Part shown: positions 5,835 to 15,200 of the stretch, in pieces
How positions within the stretch are numbered: the first letter of the stretch is position 1
Layout: each line of letters starts with the position of its first letter
Origin: CAMAPP01 sp046153685
GTDB taxonomy: Bacteria; Pseudomonadota; Alphaproteobacteria; CADEGL01
Length of the DNA: 37,690 bases
Reading direction: 5' to 3'
Assembly: GCA_046153685.1 (NCBI GenBank)
Contig: JBJXGH010000091.1
Location: 1-37,690 of the forward strand
The notes under the pieces: generated by a model
What the model was told of the DNA's origin: nothing
Databases searched by the model: none
Seen by the model: only the letters and a program-made list of their open reading frames with translations
Made by a program: the position numbers and the translations under genes

Positions 5835-6497
5835 ATGCCGTCGAAGGTGAAATTCATCGCCGTCCTGCGCGCCTTGGGCGCGGCGGTGCTGGTCCTTTTC
5901 GCGGGCTTGGGCGACGCGGGAAGCGCGCGGGCCGATCTAATTGCGCAAGGCCCGGGAGAGGCTTCGCAAACGGTCGTGAGCGAACTCATCGACCGTATTC
6001 TCGATTCGCTCAAGCCGGACATTGCGCGCGCTGAACGCGAAAAGCGCTTCGAACAAATTCTGCGCGACGGCTTTCACGTGCCCGCGATCGCGCGTTTTTG
6101 TGCCGGGACGGCTTGGGACAAAGCGACGGAGGCCGAGCGCGCGTCCTATCTCGAGGTATTTCCGGAATTCCTGGTCAAATCCTACAGCGCCCGATTCGGC
6201 ATCATGTACCAGGGCGAAAAATTCAAGATTGTCGGCACGCGTGCCGACGGCAAGGACGGGATTTGGGTTAAGAGCCACTTGCTGTCGGTGGACTTGGCCG
6301 AAGAATCGATACCCGTCGAATGGCGGATGCGCCTGATCGACGGCAAGGCTTGGCGCGCGATCGACGTCGTAGTCGAGGGGGTCAGCATGGTGGTGACCCA
6401 GCGCGACGATTTCGCCGGCATTTTGCGCGCGAACAGCGACCGCATACAGTACCTTGTCGAGGTCTTGCGCGCTAAAGTCAAAACGCTGGGCGGGTGA
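5835..6497 (+). CDS. mlaC: MlaC/Ttg2D-family periplasmic phospholipid-binding protein
   Basis: This 220-residue protein begins with a signal peptide (MPSKVKFIAVLRALGAAVLV ending at ARA, cut near residue 33). The MlaC domain follows: a helical N-part with REKRFEQILRDGFHVPAIARF, then YLEVFPEFLVKSYSARF, and an NTF2-like half with WRMRLIDGKAWRAIDVVVEG, VSMVVTQRDDFAGILR and a C-terminal helix. MlaC carries phospholipids between the outer-membrane MlaA complex and the inner-membrane MlaFEDB transporter. I prefer ATG 5835, with AAGGA upstream, to the in-frame ATG 5808, which has no ribosome site. No mlaA, mlaD, mlaE or mlaF lies in the window, so the partner genes must be elsewhere. Confidence 0.9.
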   Translation: MPSKVKFIAVLRALGAAVLVLFAGLGDAGSARADLIAQGPGEASQTVVSELIDRILDSLKPDIARAEREKRFEQILRDGFHVPAIARFCAGTAWDKATEAERASYLEVFPEFLVKSYSARFGIMYQGEKFKIVGTRADGKDGIWVKSHLLSVDLAEESIPVEWRMRLIDGKAWRAIDVVVEGVSMVVTQRDDFAGILRANSDRIQYLVEVLRAKVKTLGG

Positions 6498-6588
6498 GTT
6501 CCAGCGCCGAGGGGCGCGGTTCTTGAGTCGGGCGGACAAACCACCTAGTACAAATGCGGAGGCCCAGCCGGATCCGCGGGAGGAAATG

Positions 6589-7476
6589 ATGAACTATGAA
6601 GTGATCTTGACCTGCGCCGTCACGGGCGGCGGCGATACCGTCGGCAAGCATCCGGCCATTCCGGTGACGCCGCGCCAGATCGCGGACGCGGCGATCGAGG
6701 CCGCGAAGGCGGGCGCCTCGATCGTGCATTGCCATGTGCGCGATCCGGACACCGGCAAGGGCGCCCGCGATCTCGAGTGCTACCGCGCGATGGTCGGCCA
6801 TATCCGGGCTAGCGGCGTCGATATCATCATCAATTTGACCTGCGGCATGGGCGGGGATCTGACCGTTGACGACAATGACCCCATGAAGCCCGGGCCTGGC
6901 AGCGATGTCGTCGATTGGAAGGCGCGCATTGCGCATGTCGAGGAGTTGCTGCCCGAAATGTGCACGCTCGATTGCGGCACGATGAATTTCGGCGATGGCA
7001 ACACGGTTTCGGTTCAGACTCCAAACATCTTGCGCGCCATGGCCAAGCGCGTGCGCGAGCTAGGCGTGAAGCCCGAGCTCGAGGTCTTCGATGCGGGGCA
7101 GTTGTGGTTTGCCAAGCGGATGTACGAGGAAGGCCTGCTTGCCGACCCGCCGCTGTTCCAAATGTGCCTCGGCATTCCCTGGGGCGCGCCGTCGGACACC
7201 GCAACCATGTCGTATATGGCGAGCCAATTGCCGCCGAACGCGGTGTGGGCGGGCTTTGGCATCAGCCGCATGCAAATGCCCATGGTCGCCCAAGCCATGG
7301 TATTGGGCGGCAATTGCCGCGTCGGACTCGAGGATAATCTTTATCTCGAAAAAGGCGTTTTCGCGACCAACGGGCAGTTGGTCGAAAAGGCGAGCCGCAT
7401 CGTGCGCGAACTCGGCGGGCGAATCATGACCCCGGCCGAAACGCGGCAGAAGCTCAAGCTCAAGAAGCAGCGCTAG
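6589..7476 (+). CDS. Beta-keto acid cleavage enzyme (BKACE, DUF849), carnitine-pathway-like
   Basis: The roughly 295-residue protein is a BKACE/Kce-family TIM barrel. The zinc-binding pair is in IVHCHVRDP, and further family blocks are IIINLTCGMGGDL, CTLDCGTMNFGDG, ELEVFDAGQLWFAKRM, CLGIPWGAP, AGFGISRMQMPM and GLEDNLYL, where the Glu should complete the metal site. These enzymes convert a beta-keto acid plus acetyl-CoA into acetoacetate and a new acyl-CoA. The overall wording resembles members acting on dehydrocarnitine, but no carnitine dehydrogenase or betainyl-CoA thioesterase gene is adjacent, so the substrate is an inference. GGGAGG at 6578-6583 favours ATG 6589; ATG 6586 is immediately before it. 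Confidence 0.92.
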   Translation: MNYEVILTCAVTGGGDTVGKHPAIPVTPRQIADAAIEAAKAGASIVHCHVRDPDTGKGARDLECYRAMVGHIRASGVDIIINLTCGMGGDLTVDDNDPMKPGPGSDVVDWKARIAHVEELLPEMCTLDCGTMNFGDGNTVSVQTPNILRAMAKRVRELGVKPELEVFDAGQLWFAKRMYEEGLLADPPLFQMCLGIPWGAPSDTATMSYMASQLPPNAVWAGFGISRMQMPMVAQAMVLGGNCRVGLEDNLYLEKGVFATNGQLVEKASRIVRELGGRIMTPAETRQKLKLKKQR

Positions 7477-7642
7477 CCGCGCGTGGGAGCCCTGCCAGCC
7501 GACAGATCGGCGGTCGTACCGCTGGTTGTCTGTAACCATCCGCCCGTGGCAATTCGTCTGTAACAAATCTGTCGCCTGCGCCTGCTAGCGTCCCGCGACC
7601 ATGCCCGCGACGCACCGCGTGGTATGTTTCAAGGAGGGGCGC

Positions 7643-7951
7643 ATGAGGGTCATCCATGCCGCTATTGCGGCGGTCGTTCTTGGCATTGCAGCGGTCGGCT
7701 GCGCCGAACAAACGGCGACTGGTGGTTCGAGTACCGCCAGTGCTACCCAGAATTTCGACAAGCCGGGCTTCGCGGCCGTCGTGCATGATGGTCGCCTCTG
7801 GGTGTTCAAGGCGGGCTCGAAGGAACTGGGCGAGTTCACCAAGCACAAGGATCTCAGGGAAATGGTCACGCGCGTCGGCGCCGGGCCGAACAAAATGACG
7901 ATTCGCGCTCCCGACGTGGCGACGCTCGACGCCTATCTTGCGGCGAAGTAA
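7643..7951 (+). CDS. Small putative lipoprotein
   Basis: The product has 102 residues starting MRVIHAAIAAVVLG with AAGGAGG upstream (7630-7636). A lipobox AAVGC places the modified cysteine at residue 20. After a Thr/Ser-rich linker the mature part contains FAAVVHDGRLWVFKAG and ends in DVATLDAYLAAK. An in-frame upstream ATG (7601) lacks a ribosome site and would bury the signal sequence. I do not recognise a domain. It is convergent with the acyltransferase gene on its right, 5 bp away. Confidence 0.68.
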   Translation: MRVIHAAIAAVVLGIAAVGCAEQTATGGSSTASATQNFDKPGFAAVVHDGRLWVFKAGSKELGEFTKHKDLREMVTRVGAGPNKMTIRAPDVATLDAYLAAK

Positions 7952-7956
7952 CGCGC

Positions 7957-9129
7957 CTAGGCGCCGACCAGCAGGCGGCGTCTAACCGTGTCTGTGCGCG
8001 CTTCGGTGATGCGCGACAAGGCGAAGGCATAGCCGAGCGTCGCCAGCGCGATGGCCGTTCCAAACGCGAGTTGCTTAAGTCCGGGCTGCCAGCGTTCACC
8101 GCCCGCGGCTAAAATCGCCGCCGCCCCAAAAACCAAAGGCGGCAGATGGGCGAGATACAGCGTGTAGGAGAATCCGGCCAGGGTTTTGGCAAGGCGCGCG
8201 GTTGCGGCACGCGGTACGCCAGGCGCCGTTTGCAATAAATAGACGATTAAAGCCGTCGCCGCGCCTACGGCCGCATCCCCGGCGAAGGCGGGAAGGAGCG
8301 CGGCTTTCGCCGCGACCATCGCGCCAAGCCAAGCCGATATGGCCGCACCCAGCACGACCGCGCGCCGCCATCCGCGTTGCGCCCATTGGTAGGGCAGGGG
8401 CACAAGTTGCACCGCCGCACCCATCAGCCAGATCGTGAAATAGAGCAGGATTCGCTCGCCTACGAGGAGAGCTATGGCGAGCGCGGCCAGCGCCCAGAAG
8501 GCGCGAATCCGAGGCGCGGACCGGCCGAACAGCGCAAGCACGAGCGCGGGGAACAGAAGATAGTACCAAAATTCATAGCTCAAGCTCCACAAGGGTCCAT
8601 TGGAGCCATAGCTCGGGACGAGAATTTCCTGGAGAAAAAGCGCGTTGCCAATCCACGCGATGGCATCGGTCCGTTCGGGTACGGGAACCAAGACGATGTG
8701 CCGATATTCGGGCGCGGCGCCGTAGGGACCGTCCAGGCCGAATAGCGTGAGGCCGCCCGCATCTATGGCGGCGCCGATCGCAAGCGCGGGCCACAGAACG
8801 ACAGTCAAGCGCGTCACGCGTCGAGCCAAATACCATCTCCAGGTCCAACGGCCGTCGCCCATGACGGCAAGCGCATTGGACGCGATGAAATATCCCGACA
8901 GGACGAAAAAAATCATCACGGCTTGATGGCCGAGCCCGGTCGCGAAATAGAATACGGCCATGATCGGCCCACTCTCCTCCACGCTTGCATAGTTGACGAA
9001 ATACAGGCCGCGCACATGGCCGAGCATCACGAGCGCCGCGGCGCCCGCGCGCAGGAAATCGAGAAGTACCGAGCCTCGCGGCGCGATGCGTCGCCTTGGC
9101 ACTTGTACGCGAAGAGCCGAAACGCTCAC
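7957..9129 (-). CDS. Acyltransferase-3 family membrane O-acyltransferase (OafA-like)
   Basis: The 390-residue multi-pass membrane protein has acyltransferase-3 signatures: LLDFLRAGAAALVMLGHVRG with the catalytic-type His in the first membrane segment, MIFFVLSGYFIASNAL, RRVTRLTVVLWPAL, and GPLWSLSYEFWYYLLFPALV. Such enzymes move acetyl or other acyl groups across the inner membrane onto sugars. The start is GTG 9129, overlapping the stop of the SGNH gene (GTGA). Acyltransferase-3 proteins often work with an SGNH partner, here encoded immediately upstream. The acceptor is probably the polymer handled by the third gene of the operon, which is inference from context. Confidence 0.9.
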   Translation of the reverse strand: MSVSALRVQVPRRRIAPRGSVLLDFLRAGAAALVMLGHVRGLYFVNYASVEESGPIMAVFYFATGLGHQAVMIFFVLSGYFIASNALAVMGDGRWTWRWYLARRVTRLTVVLWPALAIGAAIDAGGLTLFGLDGPYGAAPEYRHIVLVPVPERTDAIAWIGNALFLQEILVPSYGSNGPLWSLSYEFWYYLLFPALVLALFGRSAPRIRAFWALAALAIALLVGERILLYFTIWLMGAAVQLVPLPYQWAQRGWRRAVVLGAAISAWLGAMVAAKAALLPAFAGDAAVGAATALIVYLLQTAPGVPRAATARLAKTLAGFSYTLYLAHLPPLVFGAAAILAAGGERWQPGLKQLAFGTAIALATLGYAFALSRITEARTDTVRRRLLVGA

Positions 9130-10358
9130 GGCGATGACGGCTTGATGCCCGAGGCGGCAAGGGCGGCGAGAATGGCGTCAGCCAAGACGCGTTGTCCTTC
9201 GGGACTGTAGTGTGAGGCGGGATAATAGAAATACGCTCCGGGATCGCGCGCCGCCGCCATGGCGGCATGTAGGTCCACGATCTCAAACCCGTTCTCGCGC
9301 GCTGCGGCCAGGGCCGCCTCGCGCCCCATTCGCATCGCCTGGTTAGGGTGCAGCAATTCGATCCAGCTTGGCAGGTAAACAAAGATTGTCTGGCCTCCCC
9401 AGCCTTCGACGGTGGCTTTGGCTTCCAGCAGGATCCGCCCGAGCAGCGCGAAATCGGGCGAAGGCGGCGCGCGCGTCGCCCCCAGCAGGTGACGCAGATT
9501 TCGAAGCTTGAGCACGCTTTCGCGCGCGGCGCGCGTCTCTAGCTCTGCAACGTGGCGCTCGCGTGAGGCGGCGCTATCCAAATACGTGCGGAGCGCCGAG
9601 TCGATTTCGGCTTGGCGCACCGCGAGAGACTGAGTGTAATCACCTTCGAGGTAACGCATGAGAAGCGGGCTCGCTCTTTCGCGCGGCAGATCCTGGGTCA
9701 GATCGTTGCCCTGATAGAAAAGCCAAACGACCGCGCGCGGCCGGCGAAAGGCCGCGAATTCCTTGAGCGTGAGCAATTCCATGAGCGGGCCATCGTGTCC
9801 CATGGCCAGGGCGAGCGTGGCGGGAAAATGCGACCGGACGAGCGCCGCCACTTGATCGCCGGGCGGCACACATTGGCCTTGGGTGAAGGAATCTCCGATC
9901 AGCGCGATATCCGTCTCAGGCAGCTGCCATACCCAATCGGGATTGTTGAATCCATGGCGATCGCTCGCATAGCTGTTGTAGCCCCCGACCTCGCGACACA
10001 TGACCGTCTGCGCGCGCGACACGCCGCCTGCGGGAACCGTCTCGACGCCACCGGCCATGAGCATGGAACGAGGCGCATTTTCTCCATTTGCCACGAGAAG
10101 GTAACTTGGCCAAAGAGCCGGCACGGCCGCCGGGTTGACCTTGCGAAGCTCGTCCACGACTTGGCGAACGGAGCGTGTATCGTGGACCAATCCAAGGCGT
10201 TCGGAAGCGCGCAAGGGCGCGTCGGCCAGTTGCCGGAACAGATAGTACTCGGCGCCGAACGCGCCGGCGATGGTCGCCGCGAGGCACAAGAGAATCGTCA
10301 CCGGCAGATCGCGGCGCCGCCGCGCTCCACGCTGCGGCTCGATCGTGCGCGCTTTCAT
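9126..10358 (-). CDS. SGNH-type hydrolase/acetyltransferase (AlgJ/AlgX-like), membrane-anchored
   Basis: This 410-residue protein has a basic N-terminus, one membrane anchor (VTILLCLAATIAGAFGAEYY, about 20-39) and a periplasmic SGNH domain. Visible blocks are DIALIGDSFTQG with the nucleophile Ser, LALAMGHDGPLMELL, WLFYQGNDLTQD with the oxyanion Asn, and near the C-terminus HYSPEGQRVLAD with the catalytic His. Proteins of this type acetylate or deacetylate exopolysaccharides. Its ATG overlaps the polymerase stop and its stop overlaps the acyltransferase start, so the three genes are translationally coupled. AlgJ/AlgX relatedness is by motif only. Confidence 0.82.
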   Translation of the reverse strand: MKARTIEPQRGARRRRDLPVTILLCLAATIAGAFGAEYYLFRQLADAPLRASERLGLVHDTRSVRQVVDELRKVNPAAVPALWPSYLLVANGENAPRSMLMAGGVETVPAGGVSRAQTVMCREVGGYNSYASDRHGFNNPDWVWQLPETDIALIGDSFTQGQCVPPGDQVAALVRSHFPATLALAMGHDGPLMELLTLKEFAAFRRPRAVVWLFYQGNDLTQDLPRERASPLLMRYLEGDYTQSLAVRQAEIDSALRTYLDSAASRERHVAELETRAARESVLKLRNLRHLLGATRAPPSPDFALLGRILLEAKATVEGWGGQTIFVYLPSWIELLHPNQAMRMGREAALAAARENGFEIVDLHAAMAAARDPGAYFYYPASHYSPEGQRVLADAILAALAASGIKPSSP

Positions 10359-11803
10359 GGCCGCGGCGGCGCTCGGTGCAACGGGCGCGACTGCGCTCGA
10401 CGTCCGGCAGGGCGGATATATTGGTTTTGCCCGTGCGGCGCCCCGGCGTGCGCGATGTTCGCTTCAAGCCGGGGCAATTTGAACATCATGCCGGCAAACA
10501 CCCATATGTAGACGTTGAGCGGGTCATAGTCGATCTGCCAGCCCTTGGTGCTGTGTATGGATATCGTAATAAAAAATGCGATGACGCTCGCGGCAATCCC
10601 TTGGAGGCCCGGGTCGCGCAACCGCTCGCGTATCCGAAGTCCAGCGAAAATGATCGACAGGAATACCGAGAGCACGGCGACCGCTCCGATGAAGCCTAAC
10701 TCGACAATTGCCTTGGCGTAAAAATTCTCGAGATTCAGAAGTTGTCGCCCCGCGATGGCTTCCGAGGCAAAGGCGTGCCTGGCGGCTCCGGTATTCATGC
10801 CGATCCCGATGCCGAAAGGATACTCCACCAATGCGTTGATAATGTTGCGATAAACGATTTCGTCGCCGTAATGCCCGATAAGGAGGCTGGTTTCGCCGAA
10901 AAACAGCTCGGGGTCGATACCGACGAAGGTGAATGCAGTCAGAACGATCACCGGCAAGAAGGCGGCAACAGCGAAGAAGCCGGTCAGCCGCCGGTCGATG
11001 AAAGTCATCAGCACGAGAATCAGGGGCACGAAGACGAGTGCGCCGCGCGCTCCCGATAGCACCGATGCGAGCACGAAGAACGCGATCATGACAGCGCCAA
11101 ATCGGCGCCATTTCGGATTCGGATCCGATCTCTGCATGGAATAGGCAAACACAATCATACCAAGAGTGAAGCCGAAGTACTGGCTCACGAAGGTGAAGGT
11201 AGAGGGAATGCGGTATAGCAACCCGCCATAGGCGTGGGTGGCAAAGTTCTGCGTCGCGCCGCGCGCTGCCTCGCCATAGAAGCCGGTCATGAAATTTTTG
11301 TAACCGTAGGTAATCGAGCCGAACCATTGGACGATGCCGATCACGCACGGCACGATCGCGAGCACCACGAGGAGGCGCAGCAGGTGCGTCAAATCGTCGC
11401 GCGTGCGCAGATAGGCCGCCGTCAGGAACATGATTGGGATATAGAACAGCCAGACCTTCGCGCCGATGGCGGCAACCATCCAATTCGGCACGTTCGGGTT
11501 TAGCGATTGCAGCATGACGAGCAGTGTCAGGGCTGCGAGCGCCCAGATGACGGTGCGAGGCACCGGGGCATTCTTGATCTCGCGGACATGGAAGACAAAA
11601 AAAGACAGATAGGCGGGCAAGACGAAAACGACGTCCTTGAGGACGAGCGGCCACTTGCTGTCGTGCAGTAGGAGCGCGACCACGCCCGCGTACGGCATGA
11701 ACAACAGCAGGCCGATGAGGCCCCGGCGCCATCGGACGATGATCGCGAGCCAGCCAAAAACGGCAAGAATGCCCCCGAATAGGACGAGTAATAAATCCGC
11801 CAT
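10355..11803 (-). CDS. O-antigen ligase/polymerase-like membrane protein
   Basis: The 482-residue, highly hydrophobic protein has roughly ten to twelve membrane segments, beginning with MADLLLVLFGGILAVFGWLA. A larger periplasmic loop follows the LIGHYGDEIVYRNIINALVE region and includes GIGIGMNTGAARHAF, a layout typical of the Wzy_C/O-antigen ligase superfamily (WaaL, Wzy, exosortase-linked polymerases). I chose ATG 11803 with AAGGAG just upstream; an in-frame GTG at 11839 has no ribosome site. It is the first gene of a three-gene cassette with SGNH and acyltransferase genes, suggesting polymerisation plus O-acylation of a surface polysaccharide. No glycosyltransferase is encoded nearby. Confidence 0.82.
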   Translation of the reverse strand: MADLLLVLFGGILAVFGWLAIIVRWRRGLIGLLLFMPYAGVVALLLHDSKWPLVLKDVVFVLPAYLSFFVFHVREIKNAPVPRTVIWALAALTLLVMLQSLNPNVPNWMVAAIGAKVWLFYIPIMFLTAAYLRTRDDLTHLLRLLVVLAIVPCVIGIVQWFGSITYGYKNFMTGFYGEAARGATQNFATHAYGGLLYRIPSTFTFVSQYFGFTLGMIVFAYSMQRSDPNPKWRRFGAVMIAFFVLASVLSGARGALVFVPLILVLMTFIDRRLTGFFAVAAFLPVIVLTAFTFVGIDPELFFGETSLLIGHYGDEIVYRNIINALVEYPFGIGIGMNTGAARHAFASEAIAGRQLLNLENFYAKAIVELGFIGAVAVLSVFLSIIFAGLRIRERLRDPGLQGIAASVIAFFITISIHSTKGWQIDYDPLNVYIWVFAGMMFKLPRLEANIAHAGAPHGQNQYIRPAGRRAQSRPLHRAPPRP

Positions 11804-12275
11804 GCGCTCCTTGCGTCTCGGCTTTTCGGCCCGTGACACTTGCGGACACTATAGGTGAACCGCCAAGCACCGGTGAACCAGGGCGTAGAGATTTCTTGCC
11901 GTTCGTTCGAGCATAGCGCCTTGCGGGTATCTCGATTTGGTGATCTGGCGACGAGGCGCTGGGCGATTTCACCTTTGCCAGCCGCCCTCTGAAGTCATAC
12001 GAGCGTCCATGTTTCGGACGCCCATGCAAGGTGCAATTCGTTCAACCGAGAGGAACCTTGTGTAGTGCCTAGATAGGCCCCGGGACTGCGATGCCGTTGC
12101 GGTCGGGGTATTTTCCGGTTACATTTTCGATCGATCCGCACTGGCATAGGTTTGATTTATAAGGAAAAAATAATTTAATCCCCAAATGATAAACTAGAAT
12201 TTGGCGGCAATTGGATTTATTGTGCCGTGGCGACGGCATTAATGGCCACCTAAGGCGGCGAATCGCGCTAGATCG
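11804..12275. other. Divergent intergenic region between polymerase and PAS kinase genes
   Basis: No credible gene lies in these 470 bp. Three inverted repeats are visible: GCGTCC/GGACGC at 12003-12021 with a 7-nt loop, CCAAAT/ATTTGG at 12182-12204 with an 11-nt gap, and TGCCGT/ACGGCA at 12223-12238 around a GGCG tetraloop. The segment 12150-12205 is strongly AT-rich against the GC-rich surroundings. The last two repeats fall in the predicted leader of the kinase gene and could be operator or RNA structure. Confidence 0.6.
12152..12179 (+). promoter_or_regulatory. Candidate promoter of the PAS-kinase gene
   Basis: TTGATT (12152-12157), a 16-nt spacer and TTTAAT (12174-12179) sit in the only AT-rich patch upstream of the kinase, 96 nt before its start codon. 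The -10 matches TATAAT in five of six bases and the -35 in four of six. Two inverted repeats (12182-12204 and 12223-12238) follow inside the predicted leader. The ribosome site is weak: AAGGCGG lies about 15 nt before the ATG. Confidence 0.4.
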
Positions 12276-15200
12276 ATGAACAACCGGGCTGGGGCAAAAG
12301 TCATTCTGGTTGCCGCGCGGGCGGAGGAGTCGCGATTGGCCGAGTTCCTCGCCAGTCCCGCATCGCATGCTCCAAGTACGACGGACGATCTGGAACTGGC
12401 GCTCGAAAGGGCGCGCACGGATCCCCAAGCCGTTGTGTTGCACGCGGGCTCCGGCGATGTCGGCGCGGTCGAGCGCGTGGTGCGCGCACGCCGGGCTCTG
12501 CCCTACGGCGCTATCGTGCTGCTGTGCGAAGAGGACAACGAGGAATTCGTGCATGCGCTCTTGGCCGCCGGGGCGGACGAGTGTGTGGTGCTGCCACGGG
12601 GCATGGCTGGCGAGGGCGCGCGGGCGATCGCGCGCGCGCGCGTGCGCCGGCAAGCGCTGCTGAAGGAATCGACCGAAAGCGAACTGCGCCTTGCCGCGAT
12701 ACACGCGAATCTGCCTGGCCTCGTGTTTCGCCGTAGGATGACGCCCGATGGGGCGCTGCGATACGACTATGTCAGTCCATCCCCGGTTCTGCTCAAACAC
12801 GGCCACCGGCCGAACAGCGAGCTCGGCGCGGTGTTGTCGCGCACCGTGCCCGAGGACCGCGAGCCGCTAATGGCCGCGATACGCGACTCGGCGGACGATC
12901 TTTCGCCCTTCGATTTCACGCGCCGCGTGATCGCGGCCGGCGGCAATGTTCGTTGGATGCGCTCGATTGCGACGCCCCACCGAGAGCCGGGTGGGGACGT
13001 CGTGTGGGACGGGATCGTGCTCGACGTTACCGACCAGCGTCAGGCGGAAATGCGCCTCAAGGAGAGCGAGGATCGCCTGGCGGGAATTGCCGCCAACATG
13101 CCTGGCGATGTTTTCCGGCGTGTTCTGCATCCCGACGGGCGCATCACCTTCAACTACGTCAGCCCGAAATCGGAGGAACTCTACGGCATCCACGCCGCGA
13201 GTATCGAGGAAGACAGCAAGGCGTTCATCGACGCGCTTCACCCAGAAGATCGCGCACGATGGATGGAGGAAGTTCAGCGCAGCGCAAGAACGCTTGAGCA
13301 TTTCGATGTCGAGGTGCGGGTTCGCGGCATGAACGGGCGGTACCGCTGGGTTCGCTCGATCGCAACGACCAGGCGCGGCGAGGCCGGCACGGTCATCTGG
13401 GATGGCGTGACGCTAGATGTTGACGCCATCAGGAGCGCGCAACAGGCATTGACGCGCAGCGAATCGCGAATGCGCAATCTGGCGGCGAATCTGCCTGGTG
13501 CGGTTTTGCAACTCGCCCGAGGAGCCGATGGTCGATTCGCATGTACGTTCGTCAGCGAAGGAATAGCCGCGCTGATCGGCCATATGCCGGCGGATATCGA
13601 GGGCGATGGCCAAATTCTCGTCGAGGCGATCGTTCCGGACGACCGCCCGTCTTTCGAGGAAGCGATCGAAGAGGCGGCGCGCGCTTTCAAGCCGGCGTCT
13701 TGGAGTGGCCGCATCCGTGCGCGAGACGGCGCGGTCAAATGGGTCGATGCCGCGTTCCAGTCGGTGCGCGATGCCGACGGCTCGTTCCACTGGGACGGCC
13801 TGCTTCTCGACGCGACGGAGCGCCAGAGGGTCGAGCGCGAGCTTCAAGACCGCGAAATCCATATTGCCAACATCGCGAAGAACATTCCGGGGATCATTTA
13901 CCAGCGCGTGCTGCACCGGGACGGCACGGTGAGCTATCCCTATGTCAGCCCGGGCGTGAAGGCGATGTACGGCTTCGAGGCCGATGAGATCATGCGCGAC
14001 GCCTCGATTTTTCCTTCACGCGTCGTGGAGGAAGACCGGCCGCTCTATGACGCGGAAATCGCGCGCTCGGCGCGAACCATGACGCCCCGCAGGTGGGAGG
14101 GGCGCGAGCGCATGCGCGACGGCACGGTTCTCTGGGTGCAGATCTTCGGCCAGCCTCGCCGGCTCGAGAACGGCGATATCTTGTGGGATGGCCTGCTGCT
14201 CGACGTGACCGATCGCCGGAATGCGGAATTGGCGTTGGAGGAAAGCGAGGCGCGTCTGCGGTCCATCACCGATAATCTTCCCGGGAATGTTTATCGCCGC
14301 GTTCGACATGAAGACGGGCGTGTGAGCTACCCCTATGTCAGCTGGGGTTTGCTCGACAAGGTTGGGATCGACACCAAGAGCGAATTCGCGGATCCCGAAA
14401 AATATCTATCGCTTTTTCATCCCGAGGACTTCGAGCGACTTCGCATGGCTTACTTGCATTCGGGCCAGGATATGGCACCGCTCGACTTCGAAGGGCGCCT
14501 GATTTTGCCCTCGGGGGAAGTGCGATGGGTGAATTCGATGGCCCTTCCACGACGATTGCCGAACGGCGAAATCGTTTGGGACGGGCTGTCTCTTGATGTC
14601 ACCGAGCGAAAGGTGGCGGAAGAGGCGACGATCCAGGCGCGGGAGGCCGCTGAGCAGGCCAGTGCGGCGAAGTCGATCTTCCTCGCCAATGTGAGTCATG
14701 AATTGCGCACGCCCCTCAACGCCATTCTTGGTTTTTCCGAGGTCATGCGCGACGAGCTGCATGGCCCCATCGGCGTCCCGGAATACGCCGAGTACGTGCG
14801 GCTGATCCACAGCAGTGGCCGTCACTTGCTTGAGGTCATCAGCGACATTCTCGACATGTCGAAGATCGAGGCGGGGCGTTACGTGCTTCGCCTCGAGGCG
14901 TGCGACTCTGTGGAAATTGTCGAGGGCGCGATGTCTTACGTCGCCTCGAAGGCCGAGGAACGCCAAGTGGAACTGCGCAGCGACCTGCCCGCGGGGCTGC
15001 TCCCGTGCGCCATGGACAGGCGCGCCGCGCGCCAAGTGTTTCTCAATTTGTTGTCGAACGCGATCAAGTTCACGAACGCGGGCGGGGTGGTTGCGATCGG
15101 CGCCACCATGGGCGAGCCCGGATACCTCGACATCACGGTGACCGATACCGGCATCGGGATTCCACAAGATCAGTTGTCACGGGTGGCCGAGCCGTTTCAA

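Noticed and set aside
7500..7600. Repeated TCTGTAAC upstream of the small lipoprotein gene as an operator
   Set aside because: Two 8-bp copies about 33 bp apart are too short to support a regulatory claim.
9612..10511. 299-codon rightward frame opposite the SGNH gene
   Set aside because: The SGNH catalytic motifs on the other strand are unmistakable; this is a GC-rich shadow.
12142..12158. Sigma54 promoter TGGCAT-N5-TGATT ahead of the PAS kinase
   Set aside because: The essential GC of the -12 element is missing and the spacing is wrong; a sigma70-type box lies next to it.
12276..12660. Functional receiver domain at the kinase N-terminus
   Set aside because: The acidic cluster and phospho-acceptor Asp followed by the conserved Lys cannot be placed; only the fold pattern is suggestive.
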